A DNA stretch of 64,000 nucleotides from Streptomyces tauricus. Lineage in GTDB: Bacteria > Actinomycetota > Actinomycetes > Streptomycetales > Streptomycetaceae. This document shows positions 17,966 to 27,330 of this stretch, piece by piece. Location: positions 298,866-362,865 of the forward strand of contig NZ_BMVY01000004.1 of the NCBI RefSeq assembly GCF_014650955.1. Reading direction: 5' to 3'. Each line of letters begins with the position of its first letter. The first letter of the stretch is position 1. Below the pieces are notes generated by a model. That model was not told the origin of the DNA. It was given only the letters and a program-made list of their open reading frames with translations, and did not search any database. The position numbers were made by a program, and so were the translations under genes.

Positions 17966-18745
17966 ATGCGTATCGCCACCTGGAACGTGAACTCGATCAC
18001 CGCCCGTCTCCCGAGGCTGCTGGCCTGGCTGGAGAGCAGCGGCACGGACGTGCTGTGCATCCAGGAGACGAAGACCACCGCCGAGCAGTTCCCCACCGAG
18101 GAGCTGCGCGAGCTGGGTTATGAGTCGGCGGTGAACGCGACGGGCCGGTGGAACGGCGTGGCGGTGGTGTCCCGGGTGGGTCTGGAGGACATCGTGCGGG
18201 GCCTGCCCGGCGACCCCGGCTACGAGGGCGTCGAGGAGCCCCGCGCGGTCTCCGCGACCTGTGGCCCGCTGCGCGTCTGGTCGGTGTACGTGCCGAACGG
18301 CCGCGAGGTGGACCACCCGCACTACGCGTACAAGCTGCAGTGGTTCGAGGCCCTGAAGGCGGCCGTCGCGGGCGACGCGGCCGGCAGCCGCCCGTTCGCG
18401 GTGATGGGCGACTACAACGTGGCTCCGACGGACGACGACGTCTTCGACCGGGCCGTCTTCGAGGGCTCCACCCACGTCACGGCCCCCGAGCGCGCCGCCC
18501 TCACCGCCCTGCGCGAGACGGGCCTCTCGGATGTGGTCCCGCGCCCCCTGAAGTACGACCACCCGTTCACGTACTGGGACTACCGCCAGCTCGGCTTCCC
18601 CAAGAACCGCGGCATGCGCATCGACCTCGTCTACGGCAACGCCCCCTTCGCGAAGGCGGTCACCGACGCCTACGTGGACCGAGAGGAACGCAAGGGCAAG
18701 GGCGCCTCGGACCACGCCCCGGTGGTAGTGGACCTGGACGTATAG
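17966..18745 (+). CDS. xthA: Exodeoxyribonuclease III / AP endonuclease
   Basis: A 259-residue protein with the complete ExoIII architecture: MRIATWNVNSITAR at the N terminus (Asn in NVNS), the metal-binding Glu34 in IQETK, YVPNG, MGDYNVAP with the catalytic Asp-Asn pair, and the C-terminal GMRIDLVYGN and SDHAPVVVDL. It cleaves abasic sites and removes 3' blocking groups in base-excision repair. Streptomyces genomes often carry more than one such gene, so it need not be the only one. A hairpin-containing repeat follows the stop. Confidence 0.95.
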   Translation: MRIATWNVNSITARLPRLLAWLESSGTDVLCIQETKTTAEQFPTEELRELGYESAVNATGRWNGVAVVSRVGLEDIVRGLPGDPGYEGVEEPRAVSATCGPLRVWSVYVPNGREVDHPHYAYKLQWFEALKAAVAGDAAGSRPFAVMGDYNVAPTDDDVFDRAVFEGSTHVTAPERAALTALRETGLSDVVPRPLKYDHPFTYWDYRQLGFPKNRGMRIDLVYGNAPFAKAVTDAYVDREERKGKGASDHAPVVVDLDV

Positions 18746-18760
18746 CCCACCTCCACCACC

Positions 18761-18864
18761 CGCGCCCCTGAGGGGCGCGGGGAACGGCGCACCCCAGCCA
18801 CAGCCGACCCGCCGCTTTTAGGGGCGCGGGGAACTGCGCACCTCAGCCACAGCCGACCCGCCGC
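18761..18864 (+). repeat. Two tandem copies of the GGGGCGCGGGGAACTGCGC intergenic element
   Basis: Copy one (about 18762-18815) and copy two (about 18816-18864) share AGGGGCGCGGGGAAC(T/G)GCGCA and then CAGCCACAGCCGACCCGCCGC. The first copy begins with CGCGCCCCT-G-AGGGGCGCG (18761-18779), a nearly perfect palindrome that probably terminates xthA transcription. The same core recurs at 32159-32193 and 32231-32272, always between genes. Confidence 0.85.
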
Positions 18865-18915
18865 CGGACAGCGACCTGCCCTGTCCTGACCTGTCCTGCC
18901 CCAAACCGCACCCGC

Positions 18916-20769
18916 CTACAGCAACCCCAGATCCACAGCCTCAGCCAGCGCAGCGAACCCCGCGTCGCCGGGATGCAGATGATCCCCACTGTCATAGACA
19001 GGCAGTATCCGCGCGGGATCCCCCGGATCCCGCAACACCGCGTCGAAGTCGAACACCCCGTCGAACACGGTCCCGGACCCCGCCCGGATCCACCGGTTCA
19101 CCGCGGTCCGCTCCGCGTCGACCGCGGCCGTGCACCGCGCTTCCCCCGCGCACGGCACGATCGTCGCGGCCAGCACCCGCAGCCCCCGCCCGTGCGCCCG
19201 CTCGGCGATCTCCCGCAGCCCGGCCGCGACCTCCTCCGCGCTCGCACCCCAGCGGACGTCGTTGATCCCCTGGAAGACGACGACCGTGCGCGCCGACGTC
19301 TGCGCGAGGACGTCCCGGTCGAGGCGGTGCAGCGCGCTCACCCCGCCCGTGTCGGTGGAGACACCGTCTCCGGGGTACCGGTCGGTGACCACGCGGTTCG
19401 CCGAGATGCCGTGGTTGAGCACCCCGTAGCGCGGCACCGCACTCTGCTCCTGGAGCCGGTCGGCCAGCAGATCGGGCCAGCGCCGGTTCGCGTCCCGCGT
19501 CGACTTCTCGCCGTCGGTGATCGAGTCACCGAGCACCACGACGGACCCCGGCCCACCGCCCCGCCCGGCACCTGACCCGGCACCCACGTCGACACCCGTC
19601 AGCAGCGGCCAGTTGAGGATCGTCGAGGTGTACGCGTCCGGCGCGGTGTCGCCGGCGTGGTCGCCGGGCTCGCTGACGTACGACCGCTGGACGGCCAGGC
19701 TGTGCACGGGCGCCGCCGTCACCGTTCCCGGCAGATGGAAGCTCACCAGGAGATTGCTGTTCGCGGGCACGTCGAAGCCCAGCGGATCGCTGAACGCCTG
19801 CGTCCCCGCGGGGATCCCGGTGCCCGGGGAGCCCCCGAAGGACAGCGGCACGGGAGCGCCGCGCGGGCTCGCCCCGGACGCCTGCACCGCCACCGTCGCG
19901 CCGCCGATCCGTACGGGCGCGGACGCGAACGTGTTGTCGAGCCGGATCCGTACCCGTGGTCCGCCCGCCGAGGTGTGCACCACCAGCCGCAGTGTCCGGT
20001 CCGTCCAGGGTCCGACAGCCGGCTGGCCGGAGGTCGACGCGGCCCAACTGCCCGTCCAGGCCGGGCTGTCGGAGCGCACGGTCAGGGCGAACACATGCAG
20101 GTCGCGGTTGACGGGCAGCTCGACGGAGTCCACCGCGCGCCCTCGGGCGAGCGGCACGGTCACCACGTACAGCCGTGCCTTCTCGGCGAGTTGACCCCCG
20201 GGGGTGTTGACGTGGGGGAGGGCCACGGCCTTGGTGGCGAGCGGTCCGACGCGCCAGTCCGACGCGCTCAGCCGGTACGAGGAGCTGGACCCGTCGAGGT
20301 AGCGCACCACACCCGTGCCGCTCTCCTCGCCGCCGCCCGTGCCCGCCACCAGGAAGGCGAGGGCGTCACCGTGGCCGCGTACCCGTACGGACTGGCCGTC
20401 GGCGCGTACGTTGTCGGGCTCGCCCGGTGTCCGGCGGGGCCAGGTCAGCCGGGCGCCCTGGACTGTCAGCGCGCGTCCCGGTGTCCAGCCGGCGGCGGTC
20501 AGGTCCTGCGCCGACAGGGAACGGCCCGAGCCGTCGAAGTCCGCCCCGGCGGGCCGCGTGTCGTCGCTCACGGCCGTGTTGTCGAAGAGCCGCTCCAGGG
20601 ACAGCGGCCGTTCCCTGACCTGCGGCGCGGCTGTCGCGGCCGTCGCAGGGACGGCGGCTGGCACGGGGACGGCGGCTGGCACGGGGACGGCGGCCGTCGC
20701 CGGGACCGTGGCCGTCAGCACGGACAGCAGGGTCAGCGAAACGGTGGTGCTCCACACTCGTCGGCGCAC
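18916..20769 (-). CDS. Secreted SGNH/GDSL-type esterase
   Basis: GTG at 20767-20769 has GGGAGGAG seven bases upstream; the frame continues further but with no ribosome site. The 617-residue protein begins with a Sec signal (RRRVWSTTVSLTLLSVLTA...ATA), followed by a short Val-Pro-Ala repeat. The N-terminal 370 residues form a beta-rich region of unknown function; the SGNH domain follows with block I GDSIT (Ser416), the Gly block (NHGIS), block III GINDVRWG and block V DSGDHLHPGDAG carrying the catalytic Asp and His. It is probably an extracellular esterase or carbohydrate deacetylase. It is transcribed toward xthA from an independent promoter. Confidence 0.88.
   Translation of the reverse strand: MRRRVWSTTVSLTLLSVLTATVPATAAVPVPAAVPVPAAVPATAATAAPQVRERPLSLERLFDNTAVSDDTRPAGADFDGSGRSLSAQDLTAAGWTPGRALTVQGARLTWPRRTPGEPDNVRADGQSVRVRGHGDALAFLVAGTGGGEESGTGVVRYLDGSSSSYRLSASDWRVGPLATKAVALPHVNTPGGQLAEKARLYVVTVPLARGRAVDSVELPVNRDLHVFALTVRSDSPAWTGSWAASTSGQPAVGPWTDRTLRLVVHTSAGGPRVRIRLDNTFASAPVRIGGATVAVQASGASPRGAPVPLSFGGSPGTGIPAGTQAFSDPLGFDVPANSNLLVSFHLPGTVTAAPVHSLAVQRSYVSEPGDHAGDTAPDAYTSTILNWPLLTGVDVGAGSGAGRGGGPGSVVVLGDSITDGEKSTRDANRRWPDLLADRLQEQSAVPRYGVLNHGISANRVVTDRYPGDGVSTDTGGVSALHRLDRDVLAQTSARTVVVFQGINDVRWGASAEEVAAGLREIAERAHGRGLRVLAATIVPCAGEARCTAAVDAERTAVNRWIRAGSGTVFDGVFDFDAVLRDPGDPARILPVYDSGDHLHPGDAGFAALAEAVDLGLL
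20652..20693 (-). repeat. 18-bp tandem repeat encoding Val-Pro-Val-Pro-Ala-Ala
   Basis: On the + strand the unit CGGCTGGCACGGGGACGG repeats 2.3 times with no mismatch in the full copies. It encodes the VPVPAA repeats just after the predicted signal peptidase site of the esterase, a position tolerant of length change. Confidence 0.8.
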
Positions 20770-20922
20770 ACCGACTCCTCCCGCTCGGGGGTGCCCCGTG
20801 AAGCTAAGGAGACGGCAGGGTCCCGTCAATGAGGCAGGCGCGAACTGCGTGCGAACTCCCTGGGAACAGGCGTTCCGCGCGCCCTGTGGTGCGGCGGGTG
20901 ATACGGATGAAAGGCTGGGTGT

Positions 20923-21363
20923 ATGAACATCCCTTTCCTGGGCAACTGGCGCAAGAAGCGTGGCCCCGCCCAAGGGGTCGCGGTCTTCTCGGACAGCGAG
21001 AGCGACCACGAGGGAGTGGCCGAACTGCTCTCCGAATGTGAACTGCTTCGCTCCCAGGCCCACCAGGCGGGGATCGAACTGGACGACACGGTCGCCTCCT
21101 TGGAGGCCCTCGACCAACTGCTGCCACGCTGGCGCGACGACGAGGAGAGCCTGCCCTGGCTCGGCAACGACGCCGGCCTCTATCTCGGCACGGTCATCGT
21201 CCGTACGGTGCCCGGCGCGCTCTGGGAGGTGTGGCCCAACGGCCGGCCGGTGGTGCGGCTCGTGTCGGGCCGGGAGATCGACGTGGTCGTATCGGGTCAC
21301 GCGTGGGCGGCCAGCGGAGTCCCCGAACTCTCGCAGCTGTATGCCGAGGTCGCGGAAACGTGA
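20923..21363 (+). CDS. Conserved hypothetical protein, 146 residues
   Basis: ATG 20923 gives a soluble acidic protein beginning MNIPFLGNWRKKRG. The middle holds a predicted helical segment (EGVAELLSECELLRSQAHQAGIELD region) and a beta-rich C-terminal half that includes LGTVIVRTVPGALWEVWPNG. No signal peptide, membrane helix or catalytic motif is seen. It resembles uncharacterised actinobacterial proteins, but I do not recognise a function. It diverges from the esterase gene (153 bp between starts) and precedes gluA by 127 bp. Confidence 0.75.
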   Translation: MNIPFLGNWRKKRGPAQGVAVFSDSESDHEGVAELLSECELLRSQAHQAGIELDDTVASLEALDQLLPRWRDDEESLPWLGNDAGLYLGTVIVRTVPGALWEVWPNGRPVVRLVSGREIDVVVSGHAWAASGVPELSQLYAEVAET

Positions 21364-21490
21364 GGCCCTGGCCCGCACCGGCGGAGTAAATACGGCTAAT
21401 GCCCGAAAGGTGCGTGTCGTGTATTAACTCCACTCTTGTCTGGATAGTTTGCCGCAATCGCGACACTGCTGAGAGTGGGTAGGGCTGAGC

Positions 21491-22234
<744 letters not shown>

Positions 22235-22736
22235 GCGGGGGAGCGTGATCATGATCCGTACGGCTCGTGCGGCACGGGTACGCCCTGGATCCCATGGACC
22301 CCACGGATCTCGTGGATACCGAGGATCCCGCGGTGGGGCCCAACCAGCCGTCCACGCCCCCGAGTCGGCTCCGTGTCCCGGTGCCGGTGCGGGTCTCCGC
22401 CATGTCGGTGAGCGGGCCGGGGGACGGGCCGCGCCGGGTCTCGACTACGCTTTGTCGTTCATCCCCGCGGTGACAGAGGCTGTCGTAGGCGCCTCGGCCG
22501 ACCCAGGGACGCTGCTGCCGGGCACGCGGTAGCGAGGGGCAATGGCCCGTCCGGCGGCAGCCGGGGATCACTGCTCACGCAGCGGGACCGACACGCACCA
22601 CGGGTCGGGCGCTGGTGAGCAGAAGGTCAGCTGCGCCGGTCGGGTTGTGCTCGCCCCCAGGGGCGGGAACGCTCCGACAGGCTCCGAGGCTCCACAGGCC
22701 CCACAGGTCCCGGAGCGCCCGATGAGTGGTTCGTCC
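22235..22736. other. About 500-bp stretch after gluA without a convincing gene
   Basis: The convergent spacer between gluA and the leftward gene at 22737-23492. A GGGGGAG and ATG at 22251 follow the gluA stop closely, where gluB would be expected, but the downstream frame has poor third-position GC. Another frame (see 22294-22473) has good codon bias over 60 codons. No terminator with a clear stem was seen. The simplest reading is a degraded or rearranged junction. Confidence 0.5.
22294..22473 (+). CDS. Possible short ORF or gene fragment downstream of gluA
   Basis: ATG 22294 opens a 59-residue frame (MDPTDLVDTEDPAVGP then a Pro/Arg-rich part) whose codons end almost always in G or C, unlike the competing frames, until about 22435 where the bias collapses. 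There is no good ribosome site. It could be a 5' fragment of a lost gene. Not recognised. Confidence 0.25.
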   Translation: MDPTDLVDTEDPAVGPNQPSTPPSRLRVPVPVRVSAMSVSGPGDGPRRVSTTLCRSSPR

Positions 22737-23492
22737 CTAGGACGCCCGATGGGTGGTCCGGGTGGCCCCCTCGGGCAGGGGAGTCTGGGCGGCACGGGTG
22801 ACGTCCGCGACCAGCTCGACGACGTCCGGCCCGTACGCCTGGGAGTTCACGACCTTCAGCAGGAGCGCGAAGGAGTTGTCGCCGTGCTTGCGGTACAGCC
22901 GCTCGTGGTTGCGGGCCAGATAACGGGTCGCCGCCTGGTTGGTGATCGCACGCTGCCCGCAGAAGAGGAACACGGGCCTGCTCGGGCCCTGCTGCGCGGC
23001 AGTGAGCCGCGCGAGCAGTACGTACTCGGCCAGCCCGGGCTGCATACGGTGGCGATCGGTGCCTATCTGGAACGCGAGGCGGTCAGGACCCGGTTCCGGA
23101 TCGACGTTCACGCGCACCCCCGGCAGCATGGCCTGCATATGGGCGGCCATGCGGCGGTTGGACCCGGGGCCGCCGACACAGAACTCCGTGCGTTCACCGA
23201 AGCCCTGCCGTGCCGCGTCCTGCGTGATCACGTCGGCGTGCGCGTTGCAGTCCTTGATCAGCGCGGCCAGCTCCAGGAGCGCGAACACGTCGTAGCGGTG
23301 CACGGCCAGATCGGGGCTGCCTGCGTCGCGGTTGACCACGAGCAGCGACTCGGAGTGGTCGGGCAGCCCGAAGAAGGCCTGCTTGCGGCGGAGCTTGCGC
23401 TTCCACAGGTAGGTCCGGGCGAGCCAGCCCAGCGAGGCGCTGAGGCCCGCCGCGATCACTCCGAGGACGATGTTGCGCACGTCGTCATTCAT
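22737..23492 (-). CDS. Membrane-anchored conserved hypothetical protein
   Basis: ATG at 23490-23492, 251 residues. One N-terminal transmembrane helix (IVLGVIAAGLSASLGWLA, about 8-25) is followed by a basic stretch (WKRKLRRKQ) that holds the rest in the cytoplasm. The soluble domain contains alternating hydrophobic strands and CVGGPGSNRRMA and PVFLFCGQRAITNQAATRYL, compatible with a Rossmann-like fold that might bind a nucleotide or other ligand. I do not recognise the family. It diverges from the gamma-glutamyltransferase gene with 104 bp between start codons. Confidence 0.72.
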   Translation of the reverse strand: MNDDVRNIVLGVIAAGLSASLGWLARTYLWKRKLRRKQAFFGLPDHSESLLVVNRDAGSPDLAVHRYDVFALLELAALIKDCNAHADVITQDAARQGFGERTEFCVGGPGSNRRMAAHMQAMLPGVRVNVDPEPGPDRLAFQIGTDRHRMQPGLAEYVLLARLTAAQQGPSRPVFLFCGQRAITNQAATRYLARNHERLYRKHGDNSFALLLKVVNSQAYGPDVVELVADVTRAAQTPLPEGATRTTHRAS

Positions 23493-23596
23493 GGGCGCGC
23501 ATGTTAGCGGGCGAGCGCATCCGTGTTCGAGAGGTGCCTGACGCGGCCATGCCGAGGAAGTTACGCTGCGCAGAGAATCGCTGACTGGAGGTACTG

Positions 23597-25408
23597 ATGG
23601 GGCGCTCGGTCGCGCGGAGACTTGCTGTGCTGGCGGTGTCGGCCGCTGTGGTGTCGGTGGGGGCGGCGCCGCCCTCCTCGGGGGCCGCCGCGGGCGGTTC
23701 AGGCCCGGCGGAGAAGGTGCCGGTGGCCGTCGGGTACGGCGGGGCCGTCGCGAGCGTCGACGCGGACGCCTCGGCCGCCGGTGTGGAGATCCTCCGCAAG
23801 GGCGGCAACGCGGTGGACGCGGCCGTCGCCACGGCGGCGGCCCTCGGCGTCACCGAGCCGTACTCGTCGGGCATCGGCGGAGGCGGCTACTTCGTCTACT
23901 ACGACGCCAGGTCCCGTACGGTGCACACGATCGACGGCCGGGAGACGGCGCCCCTGACGGCCGACTCGGGGCTCTTCCTGGAGAACGGGCAGCCGATCCC
24001 GTTCGCCGACGCGGTGACCAGCGGCCTGGGCGTGGGCACACCCGGTACGCCCGCCACCTGGCAGACCGCGCTGGACAGTTGGGGCAGCAAGCGGCTCGGG
24101 CCGCTGCTGAAGCCCGCCGAGCGGCTGGCGCGGGACGGGTTCACCGTCGACGACACGTTCCGCTCGCAGACCGCGTCCAACGAGGCACGGTTCAGGAACT
24201 TCCCCGACACGGCCGAGCTGTTCCTGCCGGGCGGCTCGCTGCCGGTGGTCGGCTCGACGTTCAAGAACCCCGATCTGGCGCGTACGTACCGGGAGTTGGG
24301 CCGCAAGGGCGTGGGCGCGCTGTACCGCGGCGAACTCGCCGAGGACATCGTCGACACGGTCAACGAGCCGCCGGTGGACCCCGCTTCGGGATACAACGCC
24401 CGCCCGGGCGACCTCACGCTGAAGGACCTGGCGACGTACCGGGCGAAGCGGCAGGCGCCCACGAAGACCTCGTACCGCGGTCTGGGTGTCTACTCCATCG
24501 CGCCCTCCTCCTCCGGCGGGACCACGGTCGGTGAGGCGCTCAACATCCTGGAGAACACCGACCTCTCGAAGGCCTCTGACGTCCAGTACCTGCACCGCTA
24601 CATCGAGGCGAGCCGGATCGCCTTCGCGGACCGGGGGCGCTGGGTGGGCGACCCGGCCTTCGAGGACGTACCGACGAAGGAACTGCTGTCGCAACGGTTC
24701 GCCGATTCACGTGAGTGCCTGATCAAGGACGACGCGGTGCTCACGAGTCCGCTGGCGCCGGGCGACCCGCGCGACCCGGCGGCGTGCGCGGCCGGTGGCA
24801 CCGCCGCGCCGACGACGTACGAGGGTGAGAACACGACCCATCTGACGGCCGCCGACAAGTGGGGCAACGTCGTCGCCTACACGCTCACCATCGAGCAGAC
24901 CGGCGGCAGCGGGATCACCGTCCCGGACCGCGGGTTCATCCTGAACAACGAACTGACCGACTTCTCCTTCGCCCCGGCGAGCCCGGCCGTGCACGACCCG
25001 AACCTGCCCGGGCCCGGCAAGCGTCCGCGCTCGTCGATCTCGCCGACGATCGTGCTCGACCGGCACGCGAAGCCGGTGGTGGCGCTGGGCTCGCCCGGTG
25101 GCGCGACCATCGTCACGACCGTGCTGCAGACGCTGACTGGCTTCCTCGACCGGGGGCTGCCGCTCGTCGACGCGATCGCCGCCCCGCGGGCCAGCCAGCG
25201 CAACCAGACGACCACCGAGCTCGAACCGGGCCTGTGGAACAGCCCGTTGAGGACGCGGCTGGAAGGAATCGGCCACGGCTTCCGCCAGAACCCGGAGATC
25301 GGCGCGGCGACCGGTGTCCAACGCCTCCCGGACGGCAAGTGGCTGGCGGCCGCGGAGACCGTACGCAGGGGTGGCGGCTCGGCGATGGTGGTGCGGCCTG
25401 TCCGCTAG
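23597..25408 (+). CDS. ggt: Secreted gamma-glutamyltransferase
   Basis: ATG 23597 with GGAGG seven bases upstream; 603 residues. A Sec signal peptide (VARRLAVLAVSAAVVSVGA) leads into the large subunit (GGNAVDAAVATAAALGVTEP, SSGIGGGGYFVYY, TIDGRETAP). Autocleavage is expected before Thr413 in ENTTHLTAADKWGN, the nucleophile of the small subunit; PSSSGGTT and the C-terminal GSPGGATIVTTVLQ also match. It should hydrolyse or transfer the gamma-glutamyl group of glutathione-like peptides outside the cell. A second, divergent family member lies at 41140-43041. Confidence 0.93.
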   Translation: MGRSVARRLAVLAVSAAVVSVGAAPPSSGAAAGGSGPAEKVPVAVGYGGAVASVDADASAAGVEILRKGGNAVDAAVATAAALGVTEPYSSGIGGGGYFVYYDARSRTVHTIDGRETAPLTADSGLFLENGQPIPFADAVTSGLGVGTPGTPATWQTALDSWGSKRLGPLLKPAERLARDGFTVDDTFRSQTASNEARFRNFPDTAELFLPGGSLPVVGSTFKNPDLARTYRELGRKGVGALYRGELAEDIVDTVNEPPVDPASGYNARPGDLTLKDLATYRAKRQAPTKTSYRGLGVYSIAPSSSGGTTVGEALNILENTDLSKASDVQYLHRYIEASRIAFADRGRWVGDPAFEDVPTKELLSQRFADSRECLIKDDAVLTSPLAPGDPRDPAACAAGGTAAPTTYEGENTTHLTAADKWGNVVAYTLTIEQTGGSGITVPDRGFILNNELTDFSFAPASPAVHDPNLPGPGKRPRSSISPTIVLDRHAKPVVALGSPGGATIVTTVLQTLTGFLDRGLPLVDAIAAPRASQRNQTTTELEPGLWNSPLRTRLEGIGHGFRQNPEIGAATGVQRLPDGKWLAAAETVRRGGGSAMVVRPVR

Positions 25409-25591
25409 CCGCGGCCATCACCGGTCACGCCGCAGCTGGTTGCACTGTTCCCCGCGCAAGCTTCGGGCCTGACGTTCCGGGGTGGTAACCGCACTCTGCG
25501 TCCAGGTCGAAAACTCGTCGTAGTACGTCCGTAACACGAATGGTGTTTTCTGCCATATTGGAGTGCTCCGGTCCGGCGTGGGGTGAACGCA

Positions 25592-27163
25592 ATGACAGTG
25601 GAACAACTCCCGGACCAAGTACGGGAGTTCGCGCAGTACCTCACCGGCCTGCTGTCCCGGCTCGACCAGGGCGGCGGCTGGTGCGGTGTGTTCTGGCAGC
25701 GCGACCCCGACGGGATGCGGGCCTGCCTGGACGGCTGGGAGGTACCGCCCTGGGACGTCGTGGAGGCCATCCTCCAGGATCTGGGCGCCGAGTACGGTGA
25801 CCGGGCGGCGGCGCGGGAGACCGAGCGGGCCAGGCCCCTGCACGCCGCCTCCCTCGCCGCGTACGACACACGGCCGGGCGGTCGTGACGCTCTCGGCGAC
25901 CGGCTCGACGTCATGCTGCGCGAACAGCGCTATGCCGCCGAACGGCTCGCGGAACTGGGGCGTTCGCTTCCCGCGGCCACCACCGAGGAGGAGGGCGACT
26001 CCCTCCGCCTCGATCTGGCGTGGGCCCGCGACGACCACGACCGCGCGACAGCCCGGTGCGCCGAGATCCGTGCCCGTATCGAGGCGTTGGACCGGCGTAC
26101 GGTGGACGGCCGCGCCCGGAGCGGGGACGACGGCCTTGGCTCCGCTCGGCCGACCGCCCGGGCAGCCGCCCCGCGCCTGGGCGTGCAGCGTCCGGCGCCG
26201 GACGAGGACGACTGGCCGGACCTCTGGCGCGACGCCTCCGCGGACCGGGCCGCACGACAGGACGCCGCGGCCCGGGCCGCCTCTGTCCCGGGAGACCGGG
26301 CGGCCCACCCCGAAGCCCAGGAAGCTCCCGGAGCCGCCGAGCACCCCGTCCCTCCCGAGGCTCCCGCGCCCAGACAGCGCTCCAAGCGCCGCCTCCGGAG
26401 CGGCGCCCGGGGCAGCGCCCGCTTCGCCGGCATGACGGACGCGACCGCGGAAGTGACCACGGACGCGACCACCGGCCCGGGTGCGGACAGGAGCGAAGGG
26501 GCCGCGAGCAGCGCCGTGACCCCCGTGCCGCCCGTACCGCAGCCCACGGACCGCACCCCCCGGGGCGCCCGGTTCGCGGGAGGGGCCGAGGAGGGCGGCG
26601 GGCAGCCGGCAGCGCGGCGCGAACCGCTGGACGACGAGGCGCGGCGGACCACCGTCGAGACCGTGGCGACGCTCGTCCGGCTGCGGGGCGAGGGCCGTAC
26701 CGGTGAGGCGCACGCCGTGCTGGTCGAGGCCGCGCAGTGGCCCGCGGCCCGCTTTCCGCTCCTCGCCGCCGAACTGCACCGTGCCGGGCTCGACGCCGAC
26801 TGGGCCTCCCTCCTGTGGGAGGCGGTCTCGCTGCCCGCCGACCGGCTGGTCGCCGCGGCCGACGCGCTGGTGGCGGCCGGACGTACCGCGGACGGCCGGC
26901 AGATGCTGCGGCAGGGCGTCGCACGCCCCGCCCCGGAGATCGGCGAGGCGGTCCTGGGCCTCGTCGCGGAGGGGCGGCACCGCGAGGTCCGCGCCCTCCT
27001 GGACGCGTACGTCCGTGTGCGCACCCCGGAGGAAGCCGCCCGCAGTATCGACGCCGACCCGCAGTTCCTCGCCCCGCTCCTCCTGGAGGCGGCCCGTGAC
27101 GTCTCGGAGCAGCGCTACTGGGATCTGATCCACGCCCTGCGCGTGGCCGGCTACACCGCCTGA
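25592..27163 (+). CDS. Large conserved helical protein of unknown function (UL36-like annotation in other actinomycetes)
   Basis: ATG 25592 (MTVEQLPDQVREF) has GGGGTG eight bases upstream; GTG 25583 is the alternative. The 523-residue product has a conserved N-terminal segment (to about 65, WCGVFWQRDPDGMRACLDG), a long coiled-coil candidate (about 100-170, rich in RLDVMLREQRYAAERLAEL-type heptads), a low-complexity Ala/Pro/Arg middle (about 180-350) and an all-helical TPR-like C terminus (about 355-520). No membrane segment. The name tegument-like used for such proteins is not functional evidence. It may be a scaffold; unknown. Confidence 0.72.
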   Translation: MTVEQLPDQVREFAQYLTGLLSRLDQGGGWCGVFWQRDPDGMRACLDGWEVPPWDVVEAILQDLGAEYGDRAAARETERARPLHAASLAAYDTRPGGRDALGDRLDVMLREQRYAAERLAELGRSLPAATTEEEGDSLRLDLAWARDDHDRATARCAEIRARIEALDRRTVDGRARSGDDGLGSARPTARAAAPRLGVQRPAPDEDDWPDLWRDASADRAARQDAAARAASVPGDRAAHPEAQEAPGAAEHPVPPEAPAPRQRSKRRLRSGARGSARFAGMTDATAEVTTDATTGPGADRSEGAASSAVTPVPPVPQPTDRTPRGARFAGGAEEGGGQPAARREPLDDEARRTTVETVATLVRLRGEGRTGEAHAVLVEAAQWPAARFPLLAAELHRAGLDADWASLLWEAVSLPADRLVAAADALVAAGRTADGRQMLRQGVARPAPEIGEAVLGLVAEGRHREVRALLDAYVRVRTPEEAARSIDADPQFLAPLLLEAARDVSEQRYWDLIHALRVAGYTA

Positions 27164-27198
27164 GACGGAAGCCCCCGTCCCGCTCACCCACAGGGGTG

Positions 27199-27208
27199 TG
27201 AAACATGA
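27199..27208 (+). promoter_or_regulatory. TGAAACATG box upstream of the first amidohydrolase gene
   Basis: TGAAACATGA lies 123 bp before the start at 27331. The identical TGAAACATG occurs twice before the paralogous gene at 31288 and was not noticed elsewhere in the window. A candidate site for the PucR-type regulator at 29549. Confidence 0.45.
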
Positions 27209-27270
27209 TCGACTCCGCCGGTTAACGACGATGGTCTTGCCCAGGGCAGCGCCGAGGCTTACTTTCAGGG

Positions 27271-27299
27271 CTCTACGCCCCGTGTCTACGGGCGTAGAG
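27271..27299 (+). promoter_or_regulatory. 10-bp inverted repeat just upstream of the first amidohydrolase gene
   Basis: CTCTACGCCC (27271-27280) and GGGCGTAGAG (27290-27299) are perfect complements with a 9-base spacer, 31 bp before the ATG. It overlaps where the transcription start should be (TTGCCC at 27237 and TTACTT at 27259 are weak -35/-10 candidates), so it may be an operator or an mRNA hairpin. Confidence 0.5.
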
Positions 27300-27330
27300 G
27301 CTCTCTGACGTCACGTCGAAGGAGCAGCTC

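Noticed and set aside
22251..22532. ATG directly after gluA as a gluB remnant
   Set aside because: No signal peptide or lipobox, poor third-position GC and no binding-protein motif; not enough to call even a pseudogene.
25409..25582. Possible small gene or terminator before 25592
   Set aside because: The spacer has no good stem and no short frame with a ribosome site; treated as promoter-containing spacer.
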